Positions 18,266 to 30,225 of a stretch of DNA of 64,000 bases are shown one piece after another. The stretch is taken from the NCBI GenBank assembly GCA_963575745.1, contig CAUYUJ010004592.1, positions 72,501 through 136,500 on the forward strand. The letters run 5' to 3'. How positions within the stretch are numbered: the first letter of the stretch is position 1; each line of letters starts with the position of its first letter. The translations under genes were made by a program, and so were the position numbers. The DNA comes from Prorocentrum cordatum. Its lineage: Eukaryota > Sar > Dinophyceae > Prorocentrales > Prorocentraceae. The notes under the pieces were generated by a model. It was not told the origin of the DNA. It did no database searches and saw only the letters and a list, made by a program, of their open reading frames with translations.

Positions 18266-19900
18266 CGGGAGGGGCGCGGCACTCGCCGGCGCCAACTGAG
18301 ACGATGTGTTGATGGAAAAAGGTGCGGAACGCATGAGGATGGCGGCGGGGAGGAGAGGACGCGCAGCGCTGCGGAGAAAAAGCGCTGGCCCAGCAAGGCA
18401 GGTGACTAGAAGGGGGAGGGGCTAGAGGTCTTGAACAAACAGTGTCCTAGCATGAAATATCGATTAATGACATGGCCGCCTCAACTCCCCCCTTTTCCAT
18501 TTGTTTTGGACGCAAATTAAATCCGACCGCATACCACCCAAAGCGCAAGCCCCAGAAATGTTGTGGTTCATGTTTTGGGGGGCCCTGACGGGCCTCGACT
18601 TGGTCTGGTACCACTTGTGGTCTTGGGACTGGGCGGTCCCGCCCCGGGAAAAAATTGAATTCCCCTCACCTCCCTTTGTTCGCGGTACTCGTCGACTACA
18701 TTACAAAAAAAAGGAGAATTGTCAATCCAACAGCTCGCGAAATCATCCCACTCAACCACCCACAACTTCGTTTGCAAAACCCATGAGGCGATTACGATGC
18801 ATGTTTGGTGTGTTTTTCAATACCGGTGTGGCGCCCTTAGTGCTAAGCCACAGCGGCTACGGATGCAGAGCAGTTCCTCCCTGACCCGTGCCTGAAAAAT
18901 CTCATAGCTGATATGCACGATGCCTTGATAAAATTCCAACGGGCGGAACCAGTCTGAACAGAACTGCGCAGGAGCTGTGCACAGAACAGAACAGAACAAT
19001 AGCAAGCAGAAAACGGAGCGAAGCTTCCTCGCGACTCGTGTCCAGCGAAACTTCAAACTCAAGTTCAAGTGAGGGGGAGCCTGCAGAAGGTTGGTCTCCT
19101 TACTGCGCCCCGAGCGGCGCCAGAGCACCGCTTCCCTCCGATTCTGGAACCCATGCAAAGCAGCAACCCGACACAGATCCAGGGGTTCAGGGACCTCGAG
19201 CCAGTAGAAGCATGATGCATGTTTGGTGCTGGCTGGTGCATCCGTGCTGCCGTGCCAGCTCTCGCATGCTCGCGCGCACAGCGGTCAGCAAATTTGGCGC
19301 GACCGACGCGGCTGCGGTGGCGCTGACCGCTGGGTATTTCCCGACAGGCTCTTCAGTGCGAGTCGGTGAATTGGGCACGCGCGGTATCATGGCGACGTCG
19401 ACAACGGTAGACAAGAGGATGACAGTAACAATGATGGTGACAATGATGAAAATGACGACGGCAAGGCCGCGGATGCTGATCACGCCAGTGACGAGGACGG
19501 CCTCCCCTCGTCGGTGATTCATGTTTTCGAACGAGTGCGGCATGCGCGCGCGGCCAGCGCGCGCGAGTGGCCCGCATGGTATTATTTGGCAGGGGCTGCG
19601 CTACCCCCCCAGCACGCGCACAAGGGCGTTCGAATGGTTTAGACATGCTGCGCGAGAGGCCCGTTTGGTCGACATGGATGAATGTGTCAAGCGACGTATG
19701 GCTTTCTTAAGAATGCGCAAATGCGCGCAAACATTCGTCTGAAAACTGATGTTGCCTGACCAGGTCGTTTTCCCCCAACCATCCTGTGGTGTTGGGTCCT
19801 CGTTTTGAAGAGACGGTGCCCCGCGTTGCTCTCGTTTCCTCCTCCTCCTCCCTCTCCTCCCTCCTCCCTACGTTTCATCATCATCACCCGTTTCAGCACA
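18266..19900. other. No gene recognised
   Basis: About 1.6 kb of moderately complex DNA. Short open frames on both strands show no motif or conserved-looking composition. An AACAG-type mini-repeat occurs near 18975. I see nothing else to annotate. Confidence 0.6.
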
Positions 19901-19904
19901 CCCC

Positions 19905-20515
19905 TCACACGTTCCGTGCCCCATAGGGAGCTCCACCGAAGGCCCCAATCGGACCGCCCGCATGCGTCACGCACCACCCAGTACAGCGTTTCGTGGCCCC
20001 ATACGGAGCCCCACCGAAAGTCCTAGTGGGACCGCCCGCATGCGTCACGCACCACCCAGCACAGCGCTTCGTGGCCCCATGAGGAGCTCCACCGACGGCC
20101 CCAATCGGACCGCCCGCATGCGTCACGCACCACCCAGTACAGCGTTTCGTGGTCCAATAGGGAACCCCACCGATAGCCCCAGTACCACCGCCCGCATGCG
20201 TCACGCACCACCCGTTTCGTGGCCCTATAAGGAGCCCCCCCGAAGGTCCCAGTGGGACCGTTCGCATGCGTCACGCACCACCCAGTACAACGTTTCATGG
20301 CCCATAGGGAGCTCCACAGACGGCCCCAGTGGCACCGCCCGCATACGTCACGCACCACCAAGTACAACGCTTCGTGGCCCCATAGGGAACCCCACCGGCG
20401 GCCCCAGGCACCGCCCGCATGATCCTGCACACCCAGTACAGCGCTTCGTGGCCCTATAGGGAGCCCCACCGAAGGTCACACTGAGACCGTCCGCATGCGT
20501 CGCCCCCATGTCACC
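19905..20515 (+). repeat. 78-bp tandem satellite, eight units
   Basis: CATGCGTCACGCACCACC or a variant recurs at 19961, 20039, 20117, 20195, 20264, 20342, 20418 and 20493 (mostly 78 bp apart). It is followed in each unit by TTTCGTGGCCC and GGAGCTCCACC-like blocks. Because 78 is a multiple of three, open frames persist on both strands; they are not taken as genes. Confidence 0.93.
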
Positions 20516-21960
20516 GCGAAGAGAGTGTACAACAAAGAGTGGTTCACATGCAATATGAAGGCGGACATGAGGACATGCAATATAAGAACACACAAAGATG
20601 ACACGTGCCACCCCGAACACCTTCTGAGAAAGAACAGCTGGTTCACTTGCATTGTGGAGGTCAACATGGGCCACCAAAGTCAGATAACACCAACATGATA
20701 AGAGTCATCCACACAACTGCATGAGATCAAACATGTGTTACTTGCATGCGGGAAAACGGCAACACACGAGGTGACACGCGTCACCCCGAAGACCGTGTGA
20801 TAGAACGACATGGTGTCCACTTGCAGTCTGAGGGCCAACATGGGGCCCAGGGCCATACGTGTCACCCAGAAAACCGAATGGATAAACATATGTTTCAATT
20901 ATACTCTGAAGTCAAACGTGGGGCCATGTCAAAAAAACGAACACCCCAAGATGGCATGTATCACCCCGAAAACCACGTGCGAACATAATGATTTTTCCAC
21001 TTGAATATTGAAGGCCGACACGGAACCATGTGATTCAGAACGCAAACGGATGACTCGTGTGGACACCATTTGTTCCACGTGTACTCGTAGTGCCAAAGTG
21101 AGGCGATGCAAAAGGAGAACTAACCGAGGAAACACATGTCACCCCAAACAACGTGTGAGAAAAAAACCAAGGGCCTATGCATTATCAGAAAATACACAAG
21201 GTGTCACGTGTCATCCCGAAAACCGTGTGATACAAAACAATTGGTTCACTGGAATTCTGAGGGGCAACATGGAGCTTTGCAACACAAGAAGGTACCAACG
21301 TGACACGCGTCACCCAGAAAACAGTGATAAAAAACAACATATCCCACTTGCATTCTGATAACAAGCATGGGGCCATGCAATACAAGAACACGCCAGGGTG
21401 AAACGTGTCACCACGAACACCATGTGGTAAAAACCAAGTGTGTCACTTGCATTCTGAGCGCCAACATGGGGCCATACAATGAAATAATGCACCAACGTGA
21501 CACGTGTCACCCCGAAGACCTCGCGAGAACACCGCATTGTTTCACTTATACTCTAATGGCAATGACAAACATGGCGCCATGCTCAATGGGAAAACACCTG
21601 GGTGACACGCGTCACCCAGCAAAACGGTGCTCGAAAAAAACATGTGTTGCACTTGCATTCTGAAGGCAGGCATTTGCCCATGCAACGTCAGAGAGCACAT
21701 GGGGTGTCATCCCGAAAACCGTTTGATTAAAAGCAAACATATTACTTGTATTCTGGGGACTTGCACGAGGCCACCTAAAATAAGAACACACTGAGATGGC
21801 ACGTGGCACCCCGAAAACCACGTGAAACCAAAATTGTGCCACTTGCAAACTGAGAACCAGCATGGGGTCGTGCAGCGACAGAAGTCACACGGGGTGACAC
21901 GTGCCACCCCGAAAACCTTGTGAGAACAACCCGTTGTTTCGCTTGTACCCTGATGGCAAA
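20516..21960 (+). repeat. ~99-bp tandem satellite with CACGTG-centred palindrome, about 13 units
   Basis: The block GTGTCACCCCGAA or a variant recurs at about 20598, 20777, 20858, 20958, 21134, 21205, 21305, 21405, 21505, 21605, 21703, 21798 and 21895. Spacing is close to 99 bp in the second half. Units also share AACATGGGGCCATGCAA and CACTTGCATTCTGA blocks. The best copy carries the perfect 14-bp palindrome GTGACACGTGTCAC at 21497-21510. Confidence 0.9.
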
Positions 21961-22181
21961 AAAAATGGGGCCCTGCAGCACTAGGGCGATCCACAGGGGC
22001 GCGCAGCCTGGTGGGAAACCCTTGTGGACCGGCGCTGAGGTCGAGCCTTCGCCTGCCCCACCCGCCTCGCCCGCCCCCCTCCCCTCTCCCACTGTACTGT
22101 CCGAGCGGCCTCTCTCTCGATGCTGGGCCTGCAGAAGACGGAGGACGAGAGGCGGTACCTTCCGCAGAGTTCGTCAACGAC

Positions 22182-22360
22182 TCAACCTCGACGCCTCGGC
22201 CTGAACCACCTGTATGGCCTAGCCGCGTTGGGCGGAGGGGGTAAAATCGAGCAATTGTTTGGCAGTTTGGCTAATGCCGCTTTGAGGGCATCTAGCTGCT
22301 GCGGTAGAGTTAAAGGGCGCCCGTCTTGAGGCGCGGCGATTTCCTGATCAACGTGGTAAA
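22182..22360 (-). pseudogene. Short minus-strand coding remnant, unknown
   Basis: Before the purine tract, the minus strand reads an exon-like stretch of about 55 residues (TLPQQLDALKAALAKLPNN, then a Pro run and PYRWFRPRR) with a helical, protein-like composition, unlike its neighbours. No family is recognised. It may be an exon or an element fragment. Confidence 0.25.
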
Positions 22361-22371
22361 TATAAAAAAGG

Positions 22372-22690
22372 AGACGGAGGAAGAGGAGAGGGATGACGAG
22401 GAGGAGGGGGGGCGAGAAGAGGAGGAGAGAGGGAGGGAGAGGCACAAAGGAGGAGGCTCGTGAGGAAGAAGAGGGAGAAGGGAAAGGGGAGTGGGTGGGG
22501 GGAGGGGGCAGGAGGAGCACGCGGAAGACGACGAGGGGGAGTATAGGATGGGGAGGAGAGGAAGGAGGAGAGGCACGAAGGAGGCTCGTGAGGAAGAAGA
22601 GGGAGAAGGGAAAGAGGAGGGGGTGGGGGGGAGGGGGCAGGAGCACGCGGAAAACAACGAGGGGGAAGTAGAGGAGGGGGAGGAGAGGAA
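22372..22690. repeat. GGA-rich purine tract containing an imperfect direct duplication
   Basis: Purine-rich plus strand. The block GGAGGCTCGTGAGGAAGAAG with its flanks appears twice, about 120-130 bp apart. Confidence 0.85.
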
Positions 22691-22866
22691 AGAGGAGAGG
22701 ACAGGAGCGGCGGTCGACGCCGTCGCCGTCCTCCCTCGACCACGCGGCTCTGCGGGGCGCCTGGCCACGCACTCCCGCCCCTCGGCCAGCTCGTCCGCGA
22801 GGGCACGGCCCAGGTAGGCGCGTCGCGCGAGGCGGGATAACCTCCCGCGCGCAAGCTTGCGTTTTG

Positions 22867-23488
22867 GGGTCCTCCTCCTCCTCCTCCTCCTCCTCCTCCT
22901 CCTCCTCCTCCTCCTCCTCCTCTCTCCCTTCGGCATGCTATGGAGGTGGTGCACTCCTGCAGCGTCGGCAAGGGCCTGCAGCAGAACGCGTGAGAGGCGA
23001 GAACCGCGAGCCGAGGGCATACACGATGGCAGCGGTGCGCGGTGTGCGCGGGAGCAGGGGACTCTGCCTGTCCCCCACCATCCTCTCCTCTCCCTGCAAC
23101 CCTCCCCCCCTCCTCCTCCAACTGCTCCTCTTCCTCCTCCTCGTCCTCCTTCTCCTCCTCCTCCAACTGCTCCTCTTCGTCGTCATCCTCCTCCTCCAGC
23201 TGCGTCTATTCCTCCTCCTCCTCCTCCTCCTCCGCCTCCTCCTCCGCCTCCTCCTCATCCTCTCTCCTCCCCCTCTCTCATCGTCCTCCTCCTCCTTCTC
23301 TTGTCCTCCTCCTCCTCCTCCTCCGCCTCCACCTCCGCCTCCTCCTCCTCCTCCTCCTCCTCCTCATCATCATCCTCGTCCTCCCTCTGTCCTCCTCCTC
23401 CTCCTCCTCCTTTTCCTCCTCTCCCTCCTCCTCCTCCGCCCCTCCTCCTCCTCCTGCTCCTCCTCCTTCTCCTACTCCTCCTCCCTCA

Positions 23489-23527
<39 letters not shown>

Positions 23528-24317
23528 CCTCCTCCTCCTCCTCCTCCTCCTCCTCCTCCTCTCCTCCTCCTCCTCCTCTTCCTCTCTCCTCCTCCCCTCT
23601 CCTCCGCCTCCTCCTCCTGCTCTCCTCCTGCTCCTCCTCCTGCTCCTCCTCCTGCTCCTCGTCCTCCTCATCCTTCTCGCTCGTCCTGCTTCTCGCTCGT
23701 CCTCCTCCTCCTGCTCCTGCTCCTGCTCCTGCTGCTGCTGCTCCTCCTCCTCCTCCGCCTCCTCCTCCTGCCCTCTTCTTCTTCCTCCTCCCCCTCCTCC
23801 TCCTCCTCCTTCCCCTCCCTCCTCCTACTCCTCCTCCTCCTCTCCTCCTCCTCTTCCTCCTCCTCCTCCTTCTCGTCTTCCCCTTCCTCCTTCTTCCTCC
23901 TCCTCCTTCTCCGCCTTCTCCTCTTCTCTCGTCGTCGTCGTCCTCGTCCTCCAACTCGTCCTCCTCCTCCTCCTCCTCCTTCTCCTCCTCCTCCTCCGCC
24001 ACTCTCCTCCTCCTGCTCCTCCTCCTCCTCCGCACCCTCCTTCTCCTCTTGTCGTCCTCCTCCTCCCTCGTCCTCCTCCTCGCTCGTCCCTCCTCCTCCT
24101 CCTCCTCCTCCTCCTGCCATCTCTCTCCTCCTCCTCCTTCTCCTTCTCCTCCCCCCTCCTCCTCCTCCTCCTCCTCCTCCTCCTCCTCCTCCTCCTCCTC
24201 CTCTTCCTCCTTCTCCTTCTCCTTCTCCTCCTCCCCCTCCTTTTCCTGCCCCTTCCCCTCCTCTCCCCCTCCTCCTGCTCCTCCTGCTCCTCATGCTCCT
24301 ATTCCTCCTCCTCCTGG
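22867..24317. repeat. TCC/GGA polypyrimidine tract, about 1.4 kb
   Basis: Long runs of CTC and TCC on the plus strand, with one unique interval (22930-23095). The overlapping 500-residue Ser/Leu/Pro frames and the Arg/Glu antisense frames are repeat artefacts. Mirror-symmetric polypurine/polypyrimidine DNA like this can form triplexes. Confidence 0.97.
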
Positions 24318-24510
24318 CTGCGAACTGCGCAACCGTGGACACTTTCGTGGGCTCCATGTGGGCATGGCGGAGTCGGGGAGCACGCGCATTTAGACGAGAC
24401 CTCGCATCTCCCTGGGAGACTGCGAACTGCGCACCTGGCGCTACGTTCGTGGCCTCCTGGGAGGTCGAGTGTAGTCGGGGAGCACGCGCATCCAGACTAG
24501 AACCACGAGC
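24318..24510 (+). repeat. Two copies of the 103-bp satellite family
   Basis: CTGCGAACTGCGCA followed by CACTTTCGTGG-like and GAGACCTCGC-like blocks occurs twice. It matches the large array at 39.9-40.9 kb in the same orientation. Confidence 0.8.
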
Positions 24511-26900
24511 GCGCTTCGCGCGCTTGGGTTCTAGTGAGCATCGACCCTTGGTAAGTCCACTGCTGCATGCATGTACGCATGTTGTTCACAGCTGTTCGCA
24601 ACGCCTTGACAACATCTCAACTGTAGTGCTGTCTCCTACATGGTGCGAGCCGTGTAATGCGCTCTCGCCGACCTCGTTGTCACTGCAATGGCGGTTGTCG
24701 CCGCCGTCGCCGTAGCCGTCATCGTCGTCGTCGTCGTTGTCGACGGCATCGGCATTGAAAGTCTGTGGAGGCTTCCCCAGATCTTAGGTGTTCGCATTGT
24801 CCCTCCTCACTCCTCCTCCTCCTCCTCCTCCTCCAGGAACGCACTGGACTACGATCCGAGCGGAGTTACAGGAGGAATGCATTGAACAGCGAACATAAAT
24901 TCGTTAATTTCTCGCTTCGTGTCGCTCCAATGCTCGTTGCGAGTGTTTCGCGGGCGCTTAGGTTCTAGCACGCCCCAGCCCGTGGCCAGCGAACAGCTGA
25001 ACTCACCGCAGTTGCCTCGAAGATCAGCTGAAGAAAAAACAAGGCCCAAATTCAAACCCAAACGAATCGACGACACGGGTACACCCGAAAAAACTAAAAC
25101 GAAACTTTGCAAAAACCGGTGCCCTTGTTGGGCGCCTTTCGCGGCCGCCGCGAAAGCCTCTTGAGCTGCCCAAAACCATTTCCTGGGCCGTGTTGGGACT
25201 CGCCTGTACCGTCTTGAAATCTCTTCTGAGTCACTGGAAACCTCCTCTTCCTCCTCCTCTTCCTCTTCCTCGTCACTTAGCCCTGATCCTCCTCCTCTTC
25301 CTCCTCTTTCTCCTTCCCCTCCTCCTCCTCCTCCTCCTCCTCCTCCTCCTTCCTTCCATCACTCCTGCTGGCCTACGCCTCGAGAGATCCGGGGCGGCCC
25401 GTTGGCCACAGGCTGCGTGCCCCCACGGGGCCAGCCTGAGGCCTCGCGGGGGCAGAGAGCACGCAACGACTGCCCTCGGGATGGAGAGCCGTGCCTTGCC
25501 CTGAGGTCCGGGGGAGCCCCGTGCATCGAACAAATCGAAGCGCGGGATGTCCGCCTCCTCCTCCTCCTCATCCTAGGCATTGCCCCCCCCTCTCCTCCTC
25601 CTCCTCCTCCACCTCCTCCTCCTCCTCCTCCCCCTCCTCCTCCTCCTCCTCCTCCTCCTCCTAGGAGATGTCTGCCCACCTCCATTAGGGAGCCCACAAA
25701 GGACGTGCGCGCCCAACCAGGTACATGAGCACGGCCCCTCGATCAGCGAGACCGGGCGCGCATGACGAACGATCGCGCAGTGCGTACTCTCGAACACAAT
25801 GTGGATTCATGTACGTGTACGTCCTTCTGTCGCTCCTAATGCATCTCCCCCGCCCCCGCCCATAGATCCGCCCGGTTTGAACACGCGTGCCTAATTAAAG
25901 GGGTCCCAAGGCGGGGAGGGGGAGGGGCGAGGACGGGGGTTCGTCTTCTCGGTTCTCGTCCTCCTCCGACTTCCTAAACTTTCCCGTATCTTCCTGGGGG
26001 TCGACGATGATTTGTGTCTGTGTGTTTGCTCCACTCCTGGAAAACAGGCGGAACGAAGGAAGCAACGAACAAGGCGGAGGCGAAACGGAACTGGTCCCTC
26101 GACCCCCCCCCCGTCCTGCTCCCACCCTGCCCCCCCTGCGACGCCCACCACCACCACGACGACCTCGACGCCGACGTCGTCGACCAGTCGGCGAGACGTA
26201 AGACTCGGGCACGGGGGACTCGGATTGGCCTGACAGGGCCATCATGAAAATGACGAGACCCAATCTGAAATCTGACGCGAATTCCTGCTGCAAACATACC
26301 ACGAACACCGGACCGTCAAAACCCAGTACGCGCTCGTCAAAAAAACGCCAGCAAACTCGAGTCCAGGCTCATTCGACTCTTGCGTTTCCCCGACCTAAGC
26401 GCGATCCCCAAGTACATCGTGAGGTCCAGAGCGAGAGCGTGACTTCTGAGCGTCGAGCGCGCGGCACTTCCATGAATTGCGAGGACGACCGACGCGAGAG
26501 CGCCATTTTTTCCGGATGCAGAGTGAGGGAAAACCTCACACGAAAACGCGACTTTGAATAAGCTGTGACGAAATGTCCGGTCGGCGGCGGCGACGCCGGC
26601 AGCGCCGACACGGCGCTGTCGGAAACGCGCGCGGAACCAGCCGCCGCCGGGGCGCTGCGCGCTGGAGCCGTCGGCGGCGGCGCCCCTCCAGGCCTCGCGA
26701 GCCTGGCCGCGGGTCTCGGGCGGTGGGGGGCTCCAGGCGCGGCCAAGTCGGCGAGGGAATATCCGATAGGGAAGGGCCAGCACTAGGCCGGGCGTGTCCT
26801 CCTACAGGCGGATTTTGGACGAAAAATGATGCGTACCCAAAAATGAGCAACAAATGTACAATAATACGAAGAAATCGTTCCCATACTATGTTTTGTTAGA
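24511..26900. other. No gene recognised; short TCC and GTC tracts
   Basis: Contains TCC runs at about 25235-25370 and 25551-25665 and a GTC run near 24690-24750. Intervening open frames lack recognisable motifs. The block GGCGTGTCCTCCTACAGGCG at 26793 belongs to the small inverted-repeat family seen complete at 38.45 kb. Confidence 0.6.
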
Positions 26901-26939
26901 CTATCCAAGTGCGACCCTACCTAGGAGTTTGATCATTTA

Positions 26940-27165
26940 GGAACGCAACATCTGCATCTACACCGACAGCTACATTTACATCCACACCTGCATCTACATC
27001 TACATCAACATCAACAGCGAGACTCACATCTACATCTACATCTACATCTACACCTACATCTACACCTACACCTACACCTACATCAACATCAACATCTACA
27101 TTTACACCTACATCCACATCTACACCTACACCTACACCTACATCTACATCTACATATACAATTTC
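26940..27165. repeat. ACATCT/ACACCT hexanucleotide repeat
   Basis: ACATCT and ACACCT hexamers with a few drifted copies. The antisense frame reads a Val/Asp repeat and is not a gene. Confidence 0.95.
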
Positions 27166-27179
27166 GCATTGGTGTTGCG

Positions 27180-27660
27180 TTTGCTATGCTGTGCTGCGCT
27201 ATGCTATGCTATGTTATGCTATGATATGCGGCGCTATGCTATGATATGATATGCTATGCTATGCTGTGCTGTGCTATGATATGCTGCGCTGTGCTATGCT
27301 AAGCAATGCTATGCTATGCTATGCCGCGCTATGCTATGCTATGTTATGTTGAGCTATGCTATGCTATGCATGGCTATGCTATGCTATGCTATGCTATGCT
27401 ATGCGATGCAATGCTGATGCTGCGCTGCGCTATGCTGCGCTAAACTAATCTAAGGTAAGCTAAGCTATGCTAAGCTAAGCTAAGCTAGGCTAGGCTAAGG
27501 TAAGCCAAGCTAAGCTAAGCTAAGTCAAGTCAAGCCAGGCCAAGCCAAGCCAAACTAGGCAAAGCTAAGCTAAGATGATATAGGCTAAGCTAAGCTAAGA
27601 TGAGATAAGCTAAGATAAGCTAAGCTCGGGTAAACTTAGCTAAGCTAAGCTGGGTAAACC
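27180..27660. repeat. Pentanucleotide array grading from ATGCT to AAGCT
   Basis: The first half (to about 27440) is mostly GCTAT/ATGCT. The second half is mostly TAAGC/AAGCT with AGGC and AAGCC variants. The change is gradual within one array. Confidence 0.95.
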
Positions 27661-28383
27661 AGGGGACGTAATTGGGGGAACCGCGGGGCGGATACCGGGG
27701 GAACCGCCAGGGGCGATTAGCACAGCCCGGCCCTTTAAGCAAAGAGAATAAGAACCCTTCTAGGCAGAGCCTTATGTAGGGAACTATTTCTGAATATCCC
27801 TCCTGAGCGGCATCGACCTGCATTCGGCGATACATCGCCGATCGACCGGCGGTCAGGTGGGAGGCAACTAAAGGGAGGTTCTCGCCGGAAGGATCAGGCA
27901 AACTATTAAGCCTCTCAGGGTGGCTGCCATGCTGGAGTGGGCCGCGAATCAGGCGGGATTCAGCGGGATTGAACCGGATTAAGCCGTATTAAACGAGAGG
28001 AAGCCGAATTTCGGACCAGGGCAAAGTCAGAATTTGACCTCCAAAGAGTTGCATCCGAAGATGAACCCCCGATAATCAAACAGCATGGTCCTTGGTGGGG
28101 TGGGCCATCGGGCCCCCATTGGCAAGCAGTGGGCATCGGGGTCGATGCAGCAAACCCTGAGCCGATCCCCCCTTAATTCCACCAGCCGTGAAAGGCGTTC
28201 ATGAATTAGGAAATGGATCCTTCCAACCCGCTTCTTCCCTATTCGGGAAAAATCTTCATCATTCCGTATTGATACACGCCCCACCCCCCACCCAAGAAGC
28301 GACAGACCGGGGACACTGCCCCCTCCCCATCATCCCTGGAACAAAACAATACCAAGCTGCACTTCGCACGAAAATCTGGATCA

Positions 28384-28700
28384 TGCGTGGGCGCCCCGCG
28401 ATCAATCAGTATTGGTTCCGGACAGAGATGACCGGGGCAACGCCATCATCCACCACCACATTTTTGACATTAATAATAAAAATTGCACGCTGCACCTACA
28501 TCTGAATGGAACACGGGCGCCCCCCGATCACTTCGCACTGAATGTTCAAAGGGACGGCGGAAGGGGGGGCACATTTTACGCGATGCGTGCAACGCTGGCA
28601 CCCACACCATCCTTGGCAACATAAGCTGCACAAGTACACTCTGCACCGACATGAAAATGAGACGCGGGCGCTCAGCGATCATTTCGCATTGAGGTCGGCG
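28384..28700. repeat. Three diverged copies of a ~130-150-bp unit
   Basis: GGGCGC followed by a GCGATCA-like block recurs at about 28390, 28512 and 28660, with similar sequence around each. Regions 27661-28383 and 28701-28890 hold no recognisable gene. Confidence 0.5.
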
Positions 28701-28895
28701 GAGGGGCCGTCAGATTGCCTGCTGTGTGCAAGCCCACCAACCCAGTCAAACAAAATGCATTGTGACTGCGCGTGCGCACACAATACACAATGCTCAGACA
28801 AGCTTTATCGCTGTTCATTGTTTGTGACGTGGACTGTGGGGACCCATAGGCGGGGTCGACCTATTGCCCGATTTGACGCACCTGGCATGCGCGGC

Positions 28896-29618
28896 TCACC
28901 TCTCGCGGTCGTCGCGCACCTGGTTGGCGTCTGTATTGGTTCCGGACCGTTGCCAATAGCGGCCCCTGCCCCCCTGCTCGATGGCGTCGATGGCCCAGCT
29001 TGCCGCCAGTTCGCCCGCCCAGGCTCTCGGCTGCCCCCGCGCGTGGATGGCCTCGAAGACTCTCGCGCGGCCCGCCTCGGAGATCTCGGGCAGAGCGTTG
29101 CGCCAGCCCATGAGCAATGCTCCTAGGGGCTCGCCTGCTCGGAAGCGCTCCGTCTCGCCATCGCCCCGCTCGCAGGCGACGTCGCGCCGCCAGGTGCCCC
29201 CCTCGAGGTTCGCGTCGCTGGCTCGGCAGTGCCTTGCGCGGGGGGCAAGGAGCACGCTGCGCTTCTTGGCGGACTTCGGCCCCCTGCTCGGGCCGGTCCA
29301 GTTCTCGACCGCGGAGATGTTGATGAGGGCGATCCTGTACATGTCCCCTGCGCTCGAGTAGGCCAGCTCCACTTGCGCCTCGTGGTCGGGGTGCTCTGCC
29401 AAGTACTTGGCCTTTTCCGCCTCGAAGGCTGCTCTGTCCTGCTCGTTCTTCGTCTCGCGGTGCTTCTCGCGGAGGTTCTCGATGTCTTCCTTGACGCCTG
29501 CGGCGCAAACCTTTAGGCCGCCCGAAATGGGCGCGGAAAGAGCGGGCGCGGTGCCCCGCGACAAATGTCGCCCCGAACCAACGGCGGCCGCTGTTGGGCA
29601 TGGGGCCTGCTGTCTCAA
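28896..29618 (-). pseudogene. Minus-strand coding remnant with charged coiled coil, unknown
   Basis: The minus strand from 29618 reads a natural-looking protein. A charged helix predicted to coil (EDIENLREKHRETKNEQDRA and AFEAEKAKYLAEHPDHE) is followed by a mixed region with LINISAVENW and WAIDAIEQGGRGRYW. Composition is far more protein-like than the overlapping frames. No start is convincing upstream and the reading ends at a stop near 28896. It may be an exon or part of a decayed element, in line with the next two fragments on the same strand. Confidence 0.4.
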
Positions 29619-29929
29619 ATGGGCGCAGGCCGCGGCGACATCGACAGCGAATCCGGTTCAAAATGAACAGGAACTGCTGTTGGGCATTGTGCCCTTTCTT
29701 CCCGTGCCCATTTCGCTCGCGCCGAGACCTCGCCCCCGTGGACGCACGCCTGCTCCTCTCCCCGGAGCTTGAGCCAGAGCGCGGCGGCGTCGACGACGGC
29801 CACGCTCGCGTCGGCCCCGTGCTGGGGGGAAGGTCTCGGGGCCCCAGGCGAGGAAGCCGAGGTCCTCGGAGCCGCCCCTCGCCGCCAGGTGCACGAGCCT
29901 CGCGGTGGTAGTACTACTATTACTACTCC

Positions 29930-30038
29930 AAGTACTAGTTACTACTAGTAGTAGTACCTTGTGGTAGAACCTGGTTGTAATAATACCTGGTAGTAGTAAG
30001 AGTAGTACATGGTAGTAGTCGTACCACCTGATTCAAAC

Positions 30039-30087
<49 letters not shown>

Positions 30088-30116
30088 AGTAGTAGTAGTA
30101 GTACTACTACTACCTG

Positions 30117-30160
<44 letters not shown>

Positions 30161-30180
30161 CGTAGTAGTCGTAGTAGCAG
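29930..30180. repeat. TAG/CTA trinucleotide tract
   Basis: GTA/TAG triplets in two blocks. It lies between minus-strand coding remnants and is read through there as poly-Tyr or poly-Leu. Confidence 0.95.
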
Positions 30181-30225
30181 TTGCTCGTGCGAGTAGTAGT
30201 GGCATCCTTGAGCTCGTTGGTCCAC

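Noticed and set aside
20598-21910. CRISPR-like repeats with spacers at ~99 bp
   Set aside because: The intervals between conserved blocks are themselves related, so this is a diverged satellite.
22857-24715. Three overlapping frames of more than 500 residues
   Set aside because: All are poly-Ser/Leu/Pro readings of the TCC tract, open in all three frames at once.
27620-27901. 93-residue minus-strand frame at the end of the pentamer array
   Set aside because: Composition is partly protein-like, but it starts in and ends beside repeats and has no recognisable motif; support is too weak to list as a gene.
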